A stretch of DNA of 64,000 nt from Novosphingobium terrae (GTDB lineage: Bacteria > Pseudomonadota > Alphaproteobacteria > Sphingomonadales > Sphingomonadaceae), in contig NZ_JABVZR010000002.1 of the NCBI RefSeq assembly GCF_017163935.1, positions 1,488,001-1,552,000 on the forward strand, read 5' to 3'. Positions 17,654-26,934 of this stretch are shown one piece after another (position 1 is the first letter of the stretch; each line of letters starts with the position of its first letter). Position numbers and translations under genes: made by a program. The notes under the pieces were generated by a model. That model did no database searches. It had not been told where the DNA came from and saw only the letters and a list, made by a program, of their open reading frames with translations.

Positions 17654-18286
17654 TCAGCTCGGCGATGTCGCACCGACGGTATCGAGCACGGCGCGGACGA
17701 TCATGGACCGCTGGCGCGCTCGGAGTTCGGGCTCGTACAGATCGTGGCCAACGACAGCGCTAAACGTATGGAGGTGTCCGACGCGGAACACGCAGAGCGC
17801 ACTGATCATGTAATGCAGGTCGATAGGATGGATTTTTCGCTGGAATACACCCTCCTTATACCCCCGCTCGAGAATTCCGGCCACCAGAGGCACCGCCGTC
17901 GCATTCGCTTTCGTGATCGCGGACGATCGACGGATATGTTCGCCATAGTGAATATTCTCGATGGCAACCAGGCGGACGAAGTTGGGAGCAGACTCGTGAT
18001 AGTCGAACGTCTCTTCCACAAGTCGGCTCAGGGCGTCCGCAGGGGGCATATCCTGCAATCCAAGGCTCTCTTCCCTGATGCGAAACATCTGGTAGGCATG
18101 TTCCAGAACAGCCGCGTAGAGCTTTTCCTTGCTACCGAAATAATGATATATCATTCTTTTTGAGTTCGTCGAGCGCGCCGCGATCGCCTCGACCCTTGCG
18201 CCGCTCAATCCCATTTGGGAAAATTCTTCCGTTGCCGCCTCGAGGATTCGAGCGCGGGTCTTGTCTGATTTTGGAATGGTTGCCAT
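17654..18286 (-). CDS. TetR-family regulator (paralogue 2)
   Basis: Start at 18286 (MATIPKSDKTRAR) gives about 210 aa; ATG 18292 or the longer frame to 18349 are alternatives. The DNA-binding domain is ILEAATEEFSQMGLSGARVE then SKRMIYHYFGSKEKLYAAVLEHAY. The C-terminal domain has HPIDLHYMISALCVFRVGHL, nearly the same as the first TetR (DPIDLHYAISALCVFRIRNR), so they arose by duplication and may recognise related operators or ligands. It ends 67 bp from the start of the GntR gene on the same strand. No clean dyad is seen directly before its start, unlike paralogue 1. Confidence 0.88.
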   Translation of the reverse strand: MATIPKSDKTRARILEAATEEFSQMGLSGARVEAIAARSTNSKRMIYHYFGSKEKLYAAVLEHAYQMFRIREESLGLQDMPPADALSRLVEETFDYHESAPNFVRLVAIENIHYGEHIRRSSAITKANATAVPLVAGILERGYKEGVFQRKIHPIDLHYMISALCVFRVGHLHTFSAVVGHDLYEPELRARQRSMIVRAVLDTVGATSPS

Positions 18287-18494
18287 CAGCATCCTCGGTG
18301 TGTCTGCATTCTCGACGTTACCGTAGCGCTTCGGTTGCTCAAAACGCAAGTTTGGTCATGTCGTGCAAGCCGGGAAGGCAGGCGAGCGGCGGCGCGTCAT
18401 CGCGCCCGACGCTGGGCTATCGTCAGACGGGGAGCCATGGAGGCCCTTCACTCGGGCTCTGTCGCGACGAGCAGCGGCGCCCGGCGACGGGCTT

Positions 18495-20978
18495 TCAGAA
18501 TGTCAGGCCAAATCGGGCATACCATTCCGCGGGGCGGTTGTAGGTGCCGAAGACCAGCCCTGCCGTTGGGCTGGCGCCCCCTATCACCAGATAGCGGCTG
18601 TTGGTGAGGTTGGTGCCCCCCAGCGTGACCTCATGGCGCCCGCCCGGTGCCTTCCATGTCACGCTGGCGTTGAGCAGATCGGCGGCGGCGCGGTTCAGCG
18701 TGTAGGTGCCTTCCGTATCGTTGCGCATGCTGGTTGTGTGCGTGAAACTGCCCTGCAGCAGCAACTTTCCCTGACCGACCGGCGTTTCATAGCGCGGCGA
18801 GAGGCTGATCTTCCAGTGTGGCGCCTTGGGCAGAGCTGCGCCAGCATAGACCCCTTGCTGCAAAATGCTGGGTGCCACCTGCGCTCCCGGCAGAACCGAG
18901 GTGTAAAAGGCATCGAGATAGCTCAGCGCCGCCAACAAAGTCAGCCCTCGCGCGGGGGCTGCGATTGTTTCCAGTTCCGCGCCATTGATCCGCGCATCGC
19001 CGGCATTCTGGATGGTGGGTGAGAGTCCTTCCTGAAAGGTCAGCTGGATGTCTCGATAACGGGTGGTGAAGCCTGTCACATTCACCTGTAGCCGACGGCC
19101 CAGCCAGCTCGATTTCAGTCCCAGCTCGAAGGTTTCGGCATGTTCGGGCCCGAAGGTGGGAGCCACCTTCAGCGGTGCGCTCAACCGCGTTGTCCAGCTA
19201 CCGGTTTCATAGCCGCGCGACCACGAGCCATAGAACATCACGTCGGCCATGGGGTGGATCTGCACCCCGACCTTGGGGCTGAAATTGTCGAAACGCTGGC
19301 TGCCGGGCGTGGCGGGGTAATAGAGCAGGGGCTGCGACGGGTCGGGAAAGCCCAGAGCGGCGGCGCAGGCAGCGTTGGGAGCGGCAGGCGCGCAATTAGC
19401 CAGCTTGTAGGTCAGCCCGTTGTCGTCGGTCTGATAACCGCGATAGCTCTTGTCCTCATGGGTGAAGCGCCCGCCCAGCGTCAGCCCGATCAGCGGGCTG
19501 GGGCGATAGTCGATCTGGCCATAGGTGGCGTAATTGGTGGTGGCGATATGTCCCGGCCCATCGACCTGCAGCAGCCCCTCGCCGAAATTGACATAGTCAT
19601 GCAGCCTCCCTGTCTCGCGGAAGGCATAGGCGCCCAGCATATAGGTGAGCTTGCCATCGAGCAGATCGCCGCTCCAATGCAGCTCTTGGCTCAGCTGGCG
19701 CTGGTCGATGGTGAAGCTGAGCACCAGCAGCTGCACCGGCGATCCCGACTGATCGGTTCCGGCGGCGAAATGCATGCCGCGGAGCGAGGAGATCGACTTG
19801 AGTCGCATATGAGGCCCGAGATCGCCCTCCAACGTCAGCGCCGCACCGCCCTGATTCAGCTGCGAAAAGTTGAGGCCACTGGCATAGGTCGTATCGATGT
19901 TGCCCGTGGCATTCACCCAGCGGCCATCCCATGACAGGCGGCCTGCGCTGGTGGCCGACAGGCCCGGCAAGGCGTTGTAGCCCGCCGCGCCGCTGCGCGC
20001 GCCGCATAAGGGACCCAGCCCGATCCCGGTCAGCACAGCAGGAGGCAGGCCGATGCAGGCGTTATAGGCCCCGGCCACGCCGTTGGGATAGTTCTCGGTG
20101 GTCTGCAGCACGGTGTTGGGCACGGCATCCTGATCGACATGGGTATAATCGGCCGAGAGCGTGGCCTTCAGTCCCGGTCCGGGCAGCCATTTCAGCTTGC
20201 CGCGCAGGCTGAAGCTGTTGTCGCCCCCCTGCCTGCCATCGCCCGTGCCGTAACCGGCGGAGGCGAAGCTAGTGGCCGGATCAATCGTGACCGCACCGGG
20301 ATAGGGGATGCGCTTTTGATAGCCCTGCCGGTTCAGCACGCCGAAGGAGAGCGACGAGAACAGCCTGTCGGTGATCGGCAAATCCACCGTGCCGCGCGCC
20401 TGCAGCCGCGCGTAGCTGCCGGTGGTGAGGTCGGCGGTGAAACGCATGCGCGGGCCCGGATCATGGGTGACGATGCTGATTGCCCCGCCAATGGTGTTGC
20501 GGCCGAACAACGTGCCCTGCGGGCCCTTGAGCACCTCGATCCGCTCGACATCAAGGAGCTCCTGATTGGCGCCGATCGAGCGGGCCAGATAGACCCCGTC
20601 GAGATAGACCCCCACCGCCGGATCGATGTTGAAGGCGAAATCGGCCTCGCCGATCCCCCGGATCGAGGCGCCCAGCACGGCGGTGGAGCCCGAGAACGGC
20701 GTGGACGCATCCAGAGTGACATTGGTGGCCAGCGCCGAAAGGCCCGCCACATCGCTTACCGCGTTCTCCTTCAGCGCATCGGCGGTGAAGGCGGAGATGG
20801 CGATCGGGACGTTCTGCGAACTTTCGCTGCGCTTCTGTGCTGTTACCACGATATCGGCAATGGCGCCGGGCGCTGCTGGAGGGGCCTGTCCGGCCCACGA
20901 TCCGGTCTGGGCGGCGGCTAGGGTCGGCCACATGGCACAAGCCAGCAGCCAGACATTCTTGCGTTGAAAAACCGCCAT
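18495..20978 (-). CDS. TonB-dependent receptor (827 aa)
   Basis: Outer-membrane receptor. The start at 20978 (MAVFQRKNVWLLACAMW) gives a good signal peptide with cleavage after LAAAQ. The plug begins ADIVVTAQKRSESSQNVPIA and shows RIEVLKGPQGTLFGRNTIGG about residue 150; the barrel closes with WYARFGLTF. No STN domain, so no sigma-linked signalling is expected. It is divergent from the chemoreceptor gene at 21306, sharing a gap of about 330 bp, which hints that uptake and taxis could be for the same compound. The ligand is unknown; the proteins of this subtype are often annotated for siderophore or plant-compound uptake. Confidence 0.92.
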   Translation of the reverse strand: MAVFQRKNVWLLACAMWPTLAAAQTGSWAGQAPPAAPGAIADIVVTAQKRSESSQNVPIAISAFTADALKENAVSDVAGLSALATNVTLDASTPFSGSTAVLGASIRGIGEADFAFNIDPAVGVYLDGVYLARSIGANQELLDVERIEVLKGPQGTLFGRNTIGGAISIVTHDPGPRMRFTADLTTGSYARLQARGTVDLPITDRLFSSLSFGVLNRQGYQKRIPYPGAVTIDPATSFASAGYGTGDGRQGGDNSFSLRGKLKWLPGPGLKATLSADYTHVDQDAVPNTVLQTTENYPNGVAGAYNACIGLPPAVLTGIGLGPLCGARSGAAGYNALPGLSATSAGRLSWDGRWVNATGNIDTTYASGLNFSQLNQGGAALTLEGDLGPHMRLKSISSLRGMHFAAGTDQSGSPVQLLVLSFTIDQRQLSQELHWSGDLLDGKLTYMLGAYAFRETGRLHDYVNFGEGLLQVDGPGHIATTNYATYGQIDYRPSPLIGLTLGGRFTHEDKSYRGYQTDDNGLTYKLANCAPAAPNAACAAALGFPDPSQPLLYYPATPGSQRFDNFSPKVGVQIHPMADVMFYGSWSRGYETGSWTTRLSAPLKVAPTFGPEHAETFELGLKSSWLGRRLQVNVTGFTTRYRDIQLTFQEGLSPTIQNAGDARINGAELETIAAPARGLTLLAALSYLDAFYTSVLPGAQVAPSILQQGVYAGAALPKAPHWKISLSPRYETPVGQGKLLLQGSFTHTTSMRNDTEGTYTLNRAAADLLNASVTWKAPGGRHEVTLGGTNLTNSRYLVIGGASPTAGLVFGTYNRPAEWYARFGLTF

Positions 20979-21305
20979 AGCCCCCTGAACATCCCATGCC
21001 GCATGCTCGCCCAACGACCTAGAGCCAATTGCCTAAAACCCCCGCTCACGGTTGCTCTGGGGGGAATACCCAGAGAGGCCTGGGGCATGGCAACGATTTC
21101 CTTAAGCAAAGGGACGCTTTGCTCATACGCGAAAGCTAGTTTTGGAAACAGGAGCTTGCACACATCGGCGGGCCGCCTACTGAGCCTTATCCCGATGCCG
21201 CAGAGGCTTGCCGGGTGATGCGTCTTGGAAAACCCCTAGGGACATGGCGGGGCGATCTTATGCCGGCGCAACTATTGCGCGGAAGGATCGGTCAGTCAGT
21301 GAGTG
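20979..21305. other. divergent promoter region, receptor/chemoreceptor
   Basis: Holds the promoters of the minus-strand receptor and the plus-strand chemoreceptor. Runs of G and C occur (around 21040-21070 and 21230-21241, the latter an 8-bp CCCTAGGG palindrome), but no operator can be assigned. Confidence 0.4.
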
Positions 21306-22691
21306 ATGACTATGTTCAGGCGTCGGATTTCTGTTTCCCTCGAAACGCGCATGGCGGAGGCCGTGTTCGACAAATCGCCCGATGGCATGCTGCTGGCGCA
21401 AAAGGGCGTGTTCGTCGCATGCAACAAGGCCTGCGAGGAGATATACGGCCGCTCGCGCGAGGAGATTATCGGCTTTGGTCCGGGGCGCTTTGCCGCGCGC
21501 GTCCAGCCCGATGGCCGCCCCTCCGAACTGCATGTGCCCGAGAGGCTAAAGGAGGCGCAAGAGAAAGGATCGTCTCGTTTCGAATGGTTGTCGATCACCC
21601 CGGATGGCAAGGATCTGCGGGTGCTCCTCACCCTGATACCGGTGCGTTTCGAAGGCGATGACGAAGTGTTGGTGCTGGTTCAGTCGCTGGCCGAAACCGC
21701 AGAGGTGATCGAGGATCTGCGCCATGGGCTCGACGAATTGTCACGCGGTAATCTGGCCTGCCATATCAAGGCGCCGTTTCGGGAAGAGTATGAGGGACTA
21801 CGCGAAAGTTTCAACAGCACGGTAGACGCCTTTGCCGCCTCGATGGGCGCGGTGTCGGAGACGGCGCAACACGTCGCCTCCGGGGCCGAGGAGATTGAGG
21901 AGGCCGCACAGGATCTGGCGATGCGCAGCGCCGAACAATCCCGCACGGTGGAGACGACCGTAACCGCGCTGCATCAGATCGGCAGCGCCATGTCGCAATC
22001 GGCACAGGCCGCCACCCAAGCCAATACGCTGGTCGCCGATACCCGCCTGCGCGCCGAGGAATCCGGCGCGGTGTTGGCCCGCACGGTGGAGGCCATGGCG
22101 GGCATCGAAACCTCCTCGCGCGAGATTTCCGACATTGTCAGCGTAATCGATGGCATTGCATTCCAGACCAATCTTCTGGCGCTGAACGCGGGGGTGGAAG
22201 CAGCCCGCGCGGGGGAGGCGGGACGCGGCTTCGCGGTGGTCGCCCATGAGGTGAGGGCGCTGGCGCAACGGAGCGCGGAAGCGGCGCGCGACATCAAAGG
22301 GCGGATACACGTTTCGGCCCGGCAAGTGGCGGGCGGCGTCGCCCTTGTTACCGAGACGGCGACCACGCTGGCGCGTATCGCCACCGGGGTTCGCGAGGTG
22401 AGCGAAGTGATGAACCGCATCGCTCAGGATGCCACCAGCCATGCCGCGCGCCTGGGTCAGGCCAATGGCGCGGTGCGCGAGATCGACACGATCACCCAAA
22501 GCAATGCGGCCATGGCGCAGCAGGTCAGCGCGGCAGCGCAGGGCCTGACCCGTCAGTCGGCATCGCTGATGGCCGAACTCAAGAGATTCCACTCGCGCGA
22601 GGTGCTCTCCAGCAAGATGAGCGATTCTACGTCTTTTGAATGGATCCGACGCCCGACCGCTCTGAAACGACAGGTCGTGTTGCGCGCCTGA
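21306..22691 (+). CDS. soluble methyl-accepting chemotaxis protein with PAS sensor
   Basis: About 461 aa with no transmembrane segment. Residues about 15-130 form a PAS domain ([36 protein letters not shown]), followed by a short HAMP-like stretch ([17 protein letters not shown]). The MCP signalling hairpin then has the highly conserved tip [20 protein letters not shown] at about residue 285 and [21 protein letters not shown] after it. The signal is probably cytoplasmic, such as a metabolite, redox state or oxygen; PAS domains may bind haem or flavin, which cannot be judged here. There is no C-terminal pentapeptide for CheR binding and no che genes nearby. The start could be GTG 21303, ATG 21306 or ATG 21312. 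Confidence 0.9.
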   Translation: MTMFRRRISVSLETRMAEAVFDKSPDGMLLAQKGVFVACNKACEEIYGRSREEIIGFGPGRFAARVQPDGRPSELHVPERLKEAQEKGSSRFEWLSITPDGKDLRVLLTLIPVRFEGDDEVLVLVQSLAETAEVIEDLRHGLDELSRGNLACHIKAPFREEYEGLRESFNSTVDAFAASMGAVSETAQHVASGAEEIEEAAQDLAMRSAEQSRTVETTVTALHQIGSAMSQSAQAATQANTLVADTRLRAEESGAVLARTVEAMAGIETSSREISDIVSVIDGIAFQTNLLALNAGVEAARAGEAGRGFAVVAHEVRALAQRSAEAARDIKGRIHVSARQVAGGVALVTETATTLARIATGVREVSEVMNRIAQDATSHAARLGQANGAVREIDTITQSNAAMAQQVSAAAQGLTRQSASLMAELKRFHSREVLSSKMSDSTSFEWIRRPTALKRQVVLRA

Positions 22692-22847
22692 TCGCAGGTT
22701 CCCGCCTTACCAAACAGGCCCCCAGGCTGGTATTGGCAGCGTTCTTAACTGCCTCTGCAATTGGGCGCCGAGATTCTTAAGGTCTGAACGCGAAAGCACA
22801 AATTATCGCTGATCTACCACGGGAGGGATAGCGCTAGACGATATGAT

Positions 22848-23843
22848 CTAAAAGCAAACCAACGCTCCGCTCCGTGCGCTTTCAGAGATTGCATCAAGCG
22901 TCGATGCCACATCGATTGAAAATGTCTCATTCGCACCAACCCATTGACCAGGATTAAGGACGGCCTGAGCGAAGTTTTCGGCCTCGGCTCGAAATCCACC
23001 TTCCCCTTTACACTCGACGAGATCCGGTTCTGCGGCCAACGTGCTGCCCCGCCAGATGCGGATGGGATCCATATTGCCGTCAGAGCCATGATTGCGAAAG
23101 GTCGTGAATATACTTCCTGCTGTACCATGTATGACCGCCGAACGATGATATTCGGATGTGAAGGCGCAATTGAAGGTTCCGGAAACGAGACCACCTGGAA
23201 ATTGCAGGCTCGCGGCCACTGATCGGTCTACACCGTTCTCCGCACATTCGACCAATGCCACGACTTTGTTGGGGCGGCATCTCGCAACAAATCTCATCAG
23301 GCTCACGCAATAGGCACCTAGGTCGAGCAAGGCCCCGCTCCCCGGATTGGGGCGTAATCTAATGTTGGCGGTGTCGTTAAGCGGAGAATTGAAGTGGACC
23401 GAAATCTGCCGGATTTCGCCAATCGCGCCGTCATCGATAAGACGTAGCATCTGGTGCGCTTGCGGCTGCGCGAGCCAAGGGTATCCTTCGCGTAATATTT
23501 TTCCCGTGGCACGTGCGACAGCAAGCATCTCACGTGCTTGCTGCGCAGAAAGAGCGAGCGGCTTTTCGCACAGCACATGCTTTCCTGCATTCAAGGCACG
23601 AATGCTCCATTCGGCATGAAGGTGATTGGGCAATGGAAGGTAAACTGCGTCGATGCTTGGGTCGTTCAACACATGCTCATAGCAGTCATAGGAGTTAGCT
23701 ATCCCGCACTCCAGAGCAAACGCACGCGCGTTTTCCAACGTGCGGCTTGCCACCGCCCCGACCCGAACTGCGCTCGATCCCGCGAGATCTTTGCAGAACT
23801 GCCGCGCGATCGCTGCCGTCCCCATAATTCCAAAAGTCAGCAT
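22848..23843 (-). CDS. Gfo/Idh/MocA family oxidoreductase
   Basis: NAD(P)-dependent sugar or polyol dehydrogenase, 331 aa. It has an N-terminal Rossmann fold (TFGIMGTAAIARQFCKDLAG) and the family motif GKHVLCEKPLALS about residues 88-100, where the Lys is catalytic. The motif GALLDLGAYCVSLMRF near residue 170 is typical of the trans-dihydrodiol/glucose-fructose branch. It follows the isomerase gene by 14 nt on the same strand, so the pair probably oxidise and isomerise one sugar. It is not close to the other Gfo/Idh/MocA protein at 11309. GC content is moderate and codons are less GC-biased than those of the dehydrogenase operon beside it. Confidence 0.87.
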   Translation of the reverse strand: MLTFGIMGTAAIARQFCKDLAGSSAVRVGAVASRTLENARAFALECGIANSYDCYEHVLNDPSIDAVYLPLPNHLHAEWSIRALNAGKHVLCEKPLALSAQQAREMLAVARATGKILREGYPWLAQPQAHQMLRLIDDGAIGEIRQISVHFNSPLNDTANIRLRPNPGSGALLDLGAYCVSLMRFVARCRPNKVVALVECAENGVDRSVAASLQFPGGLVSGTFNCAFTSEYHRSAVIHGTAGSIFTTFRNHGSDGNMDPIRIWRGSTLAAEPDLVECKGEGGFRAEAENFAQAVLNPGQWVGANETFSIDVASTLDAISESARSGALVCF

Positions 23844-23857
23844 GTCCGCCCTTTTGT

Positions 23858-24679
23858 TTATTTTTTGGAAAGTGACCGGATATATGCAAGCCCCGCCTCG
23901 GCCTCGCCCATTCCCTCGCCCACACTTTGATATTCGTGAATGAGGTACCCATCATGGCCTATGTCATCGAGAGCCGAGAGGAAACTCGGGAAATCAAAGC
24001 GACTGCCATCGGGCGTGCGCCGTTCCACATCGGAGATGTCGACCTGTTCGATCATTGGTGCCGCACGTCGGAGAGCACCGGGCCAGTCGACCTCCTCCAA
24101 GGCAATGTGGTGCGTGTCGATATGGAGCCGCAGATGAGCCGAGTTGAATTCTTCTAGAAATGCAATATTTTCATCTATGGTTCGAAGGACGTCGCTGTCT
24201 GTTCGTCCAATTGCTTCATGAACCAGGACTATTCCAGATCTGATGGCGTGATCCAAAACGTGATTCAAGCTCTCACGATAGTGGCCCATATAATCCTGCT
24301 TGCTTGGGCTATCACTGAAGCGCCCCCGGATCAGGCCAATCACCACATTGGCACCATCGAGTTGGTAGGCAAGGTCAATGTGCTGCCGCATGCGCTCGAC
24401 TGCTGCCCTTCGTCTGTCTAGATCTCCATGACCCAAACTTATCCCATCGATGGGATATGCGCTTCCGGTCGCGATCGACGTCACCGTCAAGCCAGTCTCA
24501 CGAAGCGCCTTCCTTGCCGCGACCAAATCGAATTCGCCTGGCCGGTTGATTGTGGGCTGGATGGCGTCGTAGCCTATCTTCGCCGCGCGCTGTATTGTAT
24601 CGCCAATCTCCCCCTTCAGGGGCGCAGGCGCCGACACCGCTGTTGCCGGAGCAACCACCACGCTCATTGTCCGCATCAT
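23858..24679 (-). CDS. sugar phosphate isomerase/epimerase (xylose-isomerase-like TIM barrel)
   Basis: The 273-aa AP-endonuclease-2/xylose-isomerase-fold protein contains metal-site motifs: GIVLVHEAIGRTD near residue 155 (Glu), LRLHIDTHHI near 190 (Asp, His), MIEQVDISDVERR near 215 and YLIHEYQSVG near 255 (Glu). Homologues isomerise ketoses, hydroxypyruvate or inosose derivatives. First gene of a two-gene unit with the Gfo/Idh/MocA dehydrogenase, which suggests degradation of a sugar or inositol-like compound. An AT-rich promoter region lies upstream (24.71-24.81 kb). Start ATG at 24679; ATG 24676 is an alternative. Confidence 0.86.
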   Translation of the reverse strand: MMRTMSVVVAPATAVSAPAPLKGEIGDTIQRAAKIGYDAIQPTINRPGEFDLVAARKALRETGLTVTSIATGSAYPIDGISLGHGDLDRRRAAVERMRQHIDLAYQLDGANVVIGLIRGRFSDSPSKQDYMGHYRESLNHVLDHAIRSGIVLVHEAIGRTDSDVLRTIDENIAFLEEFNSAHLRLHIDTHHIALEEVDWPGALRRAAPMIEQVDISDVERRTPDGSRFDFPSFLSALDDIGHDGYLIHEYQSVGEGMGEAEAGLAYIRSLSKK

Positions 24680-25057
24680 TTTCTCCCGACGAATGTGCTC
24701 TGGTCATGATCGTTTCAATGACAGGAGCAGTGAATATAAAATATCAGCAGAAGTCTTTTATTATTTTCAAGATCTAATTATTAATTTAGCAAAATCAACC
24801 TTCATAATTATTGTAATGTCTGTTCTGCCTACGGGCAGTCAATCCAAGCTGGCTGCGCCAACGTTCGGCTATGTTGCGCCGCAGCAGTGCGCGAGTTCGG
24901 CATTTCGACAGCCTCGCATCAACACAGAACGCCTCGGTCTCGAGCCAACCTTTCGTGCCTGCCGATTGCGGAAATTGCACCAATCGTGGCGCTAGTTGCG
25001 ATTGCAATGCTGCGCTGCAACAACTAGGCGCCGCCTGTATTCCAATCGGGGGTCGTC
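24680..25057. other. AT-rich promoter region, no gene seen
   Basis: About 24.71-24.81 kb is strongly AT-rich compared with the rest and should contain the promoter of the isomerase/dehydrogenase pair. CTAATTATTAATTTAG (near 24773-24789) is a near-perfect palindrome. Nothing else is supported. Confidence 0.4.
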
Positions 25058-25282
25058 ATGCGTACCGTCATTTTTACTTTCGCCATTGCGGCATTCGCAC
25101 CGTTTGCCTTCTCCTTCGGTCATGCAGGTGCAAATCACGAGAGCCACCCCCTTGTGGATGGGACGTTTGAGAACATCGGGCGAGCTGTCATCATCCAAGG
25201 GCAGACTGTGCAGTCGCTCTATGTAGGCAACGCCAGCGGACGCGGCTCCAGCCCGAAGGACACCTCGCGCGTCTCCGCTTAA
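25058..25282 (+). CDS. small putative secreted protein (uncertain)
   Basis: 74 codons starting ATG at 25058. The N-terminus looks like a signal peptide (MRTVIFTFAIAAFAPFAFSF, then GHAGANHESH), followed by a short polar chain with no recognisable domain. The third-position base bias is only weakly that of local genes and no strong ribosome-binding site is seen. It is isolated between two minus-strand units. It may be a chance frame. Confidence 0.3.
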   Translation: MRTVIFTFAIAAFAPFAFSFGHAGANHESHPLVDGTFENIGRAVIIQGQTVQSLYVGNASGRGSSPKDTSRVSA

Positions 25283-25479
25283 ATCGAAGCAGTCCATCGA
25301 AAGAGCCGTCTCGCTTGCGCAATTAAACGGTGTGAAACCTGTATCCCTCCGCCCAATTCTTGAGCGGAGGGACGGTCGGCACAGCTTGCCCATCAAACAG
25401 CGGGAGCGCCCATGTAGCCGCAGACGACGCGAGGGCGTCGAAGGGCGATAACTTGCCGAAACGCTGAGATATAAGCGGG

Positions 25480-26934
25480 TCAAGCAGTCGTGCCCTCAAC
25501 TGCGCGTTTGCGCTTCCTCCGTTGCCAAATTGCGCCAATCCCGAGGGCAATGACCGCTGCCATTGCTGTCCAGGTGACAAACGGAATGCTGGCGATGAGC
25601 CATCCCTTCTCGTTCTTTGCGTGGTAGATCCGCTCGACATCATCGGGCGTAACATGATGATTGGGGTTGCCGAAGGCCGTGGCAACATAATCCGCCACCT
25701 TGGCCACCTGTGCCGCATTAAACTGGGGTCCAAATTCGGTATGCTGTGGGCCGAAGGCCGGCATCAAGGTGCGTTGGCCATCGACGGTACGATCGATGCC
25801 CTGAGTAATCGTCATGACGAGGTTGGAGGGATCTGCCGAACCGACGGCGGATGAGCCGACCAGCGGCGGCAGTACGTGATCGACCGAACCTCGACCATTG
25901 TGACCATGGCAGCTCGCACATGCGCTTTCATACAGCGCCGCGCCTGACACGCGGTCCACGTCGATGAAGGATTTCACATCCTTCCTGTCCATCGGATGCT
26001 CAAGCTGATCGGCCCTGAGAGGAGCTGAATCCCGCCAGCCAGAACGCTCTCCCTCAAACTTGTCTCGGGCTCCAGGGACGGATCGCACATAGGCCGCGAT
26101 GTCTTGCAGATCCCCATCCGTCAGCTTCGAGAAGGAGTTCTGGACCGCGGTTCCCATTTCACCTCCGGCAATGGCCTTGCCATGCAGCGCGCCGGTCTTG
26201 AGATAGCGTACCAGATCTGCCTGGCTCCATCTGCCGATGCCAGCGTCAGGATCGGAGGTGATGTTGGGTGCGGTCCAGGAGCCAACCTTTCCGCCTGTGA
26301 GAAAGCGATCGCTCTTTTCGCCCATCAGGCTGTCCCGGGGCGTATGGCAGGTTGAGCAATGCCCGAGCGTTTCGACCAGATATCGTCCCCGCGCCACCCC
26401 CGATACAGGCGTGGCACGGGCCGGCTGCGACCGGCTGTAAAGCAGGTTCCAGCCGATCATCGAAGCCCGGACGCTGAAGGGAAAGGCCAGCCTGGTCTCC
26501 GGTGGCGTGTGATCGACCGGTGCCACGCCGAGCATGAAATAGGAATAGAGCGCCTTGACGTCGGCATCGGACAATCCGGCGAATGCCGTGTATGGCATTG
26601 CAGGATAAAGGTAATGGCCGCCGGGGGCCTGGCCCTTGCGGACCGCGTCGCTGAATTGGGCGAGGCTCCACGCACCGATACCCGCGCTTCGCGATGGCGT
26701 GATGTTGGAGCCGTAAATGGTGCCCAGCGGGGATTCGACGCCATAACCACCGGCAAAAGGATTGCCTGTCTTGGGATCGTTATGGCAGGCGGCGCAATCG
26801 CCCGCCGTGGCGAGGTAACGTCCTTGCGCAACCAGGGAGGAATCGGCATCCGATGTGGGCGCCGCCTCTAATGCGGCTCCTCCAAGTACCAGAACGGTTG
26901 CGACTGCGATGGAGGCAGTGAGCGTCCTGAGCAT
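25480..26934 (-). CDS. triheme cytochrome c subunit of membrane-bound FAD dehydrogenase
   Basis: Takes electrons from the GMC flavoprotein subunit and passes them to the respiratory chain. About 484 aa from the ATG at 26934, which overlaps the GMC stop as TGATG. A signal peptide (residues 1-24) and three haem motifs are present: CAACH at residues 47-51, CSTCH at 193-197 and CASCH at 339-343. A C-terminal membrane helix (about 448-468) followed by RRKRKR anchors it to the inner membrane. Three CxxCH motifs plus an adjacent GMC subunit and a small subunit is the established arrangement of gluconate-, sorbitol- and alcohol-type dehydrogenases in proteobacteria. The substrate is not determined by this subunit. 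Confidence 0.93.
   Translation of the reverse strand: MLRTLTASIAVATVLVLGGAALEAAPTSDADSSLVAQGRYLATAGDCAACHNDPKTGNPFAGGYGVESPLGTIYGSNITPSRSAGIGAWSLAQFSDAVRKGQAPGGHYLYPAMPYTAFAGLSDADVKALYSYFMLGVAPVDHTPPETRLAFPFSVRASMIGWNLLYSRSQPARATPVSGVARGRYLVETLGHCSTCHTPRDSLMGEKSDRFLTGGKVGSWTAPNITSDPDAGIGRWSQADLVRYLKTGALHGKAIAGGEMGTAVQNSFSKLTDGDLQDIAAYVRSVPGARDKFEGERSGWRDSAPLRADQLEHPMDRKDVKSFIDVDRVSGAALYESACASCHGHNGRGSVDHVLPPLVGSSAVGSADPSNLVMTITQGIDRTVDGQRTLMPAFGPQHTEFGPQFNAAQVAKVADYVATAFGNPNHHVTPDDVERIYHAKNEKGWLIASIPFVTWTAMAAVIALGIGAIWQRRKRKRAVEGTTA

Noticed and set aside
24992..25483. 163-codon minus-strand frame
   Set aside because: Arg/Ser-rich, low-complexity content, no start signal, and it overlaps the slightly better small plus-strand frame.
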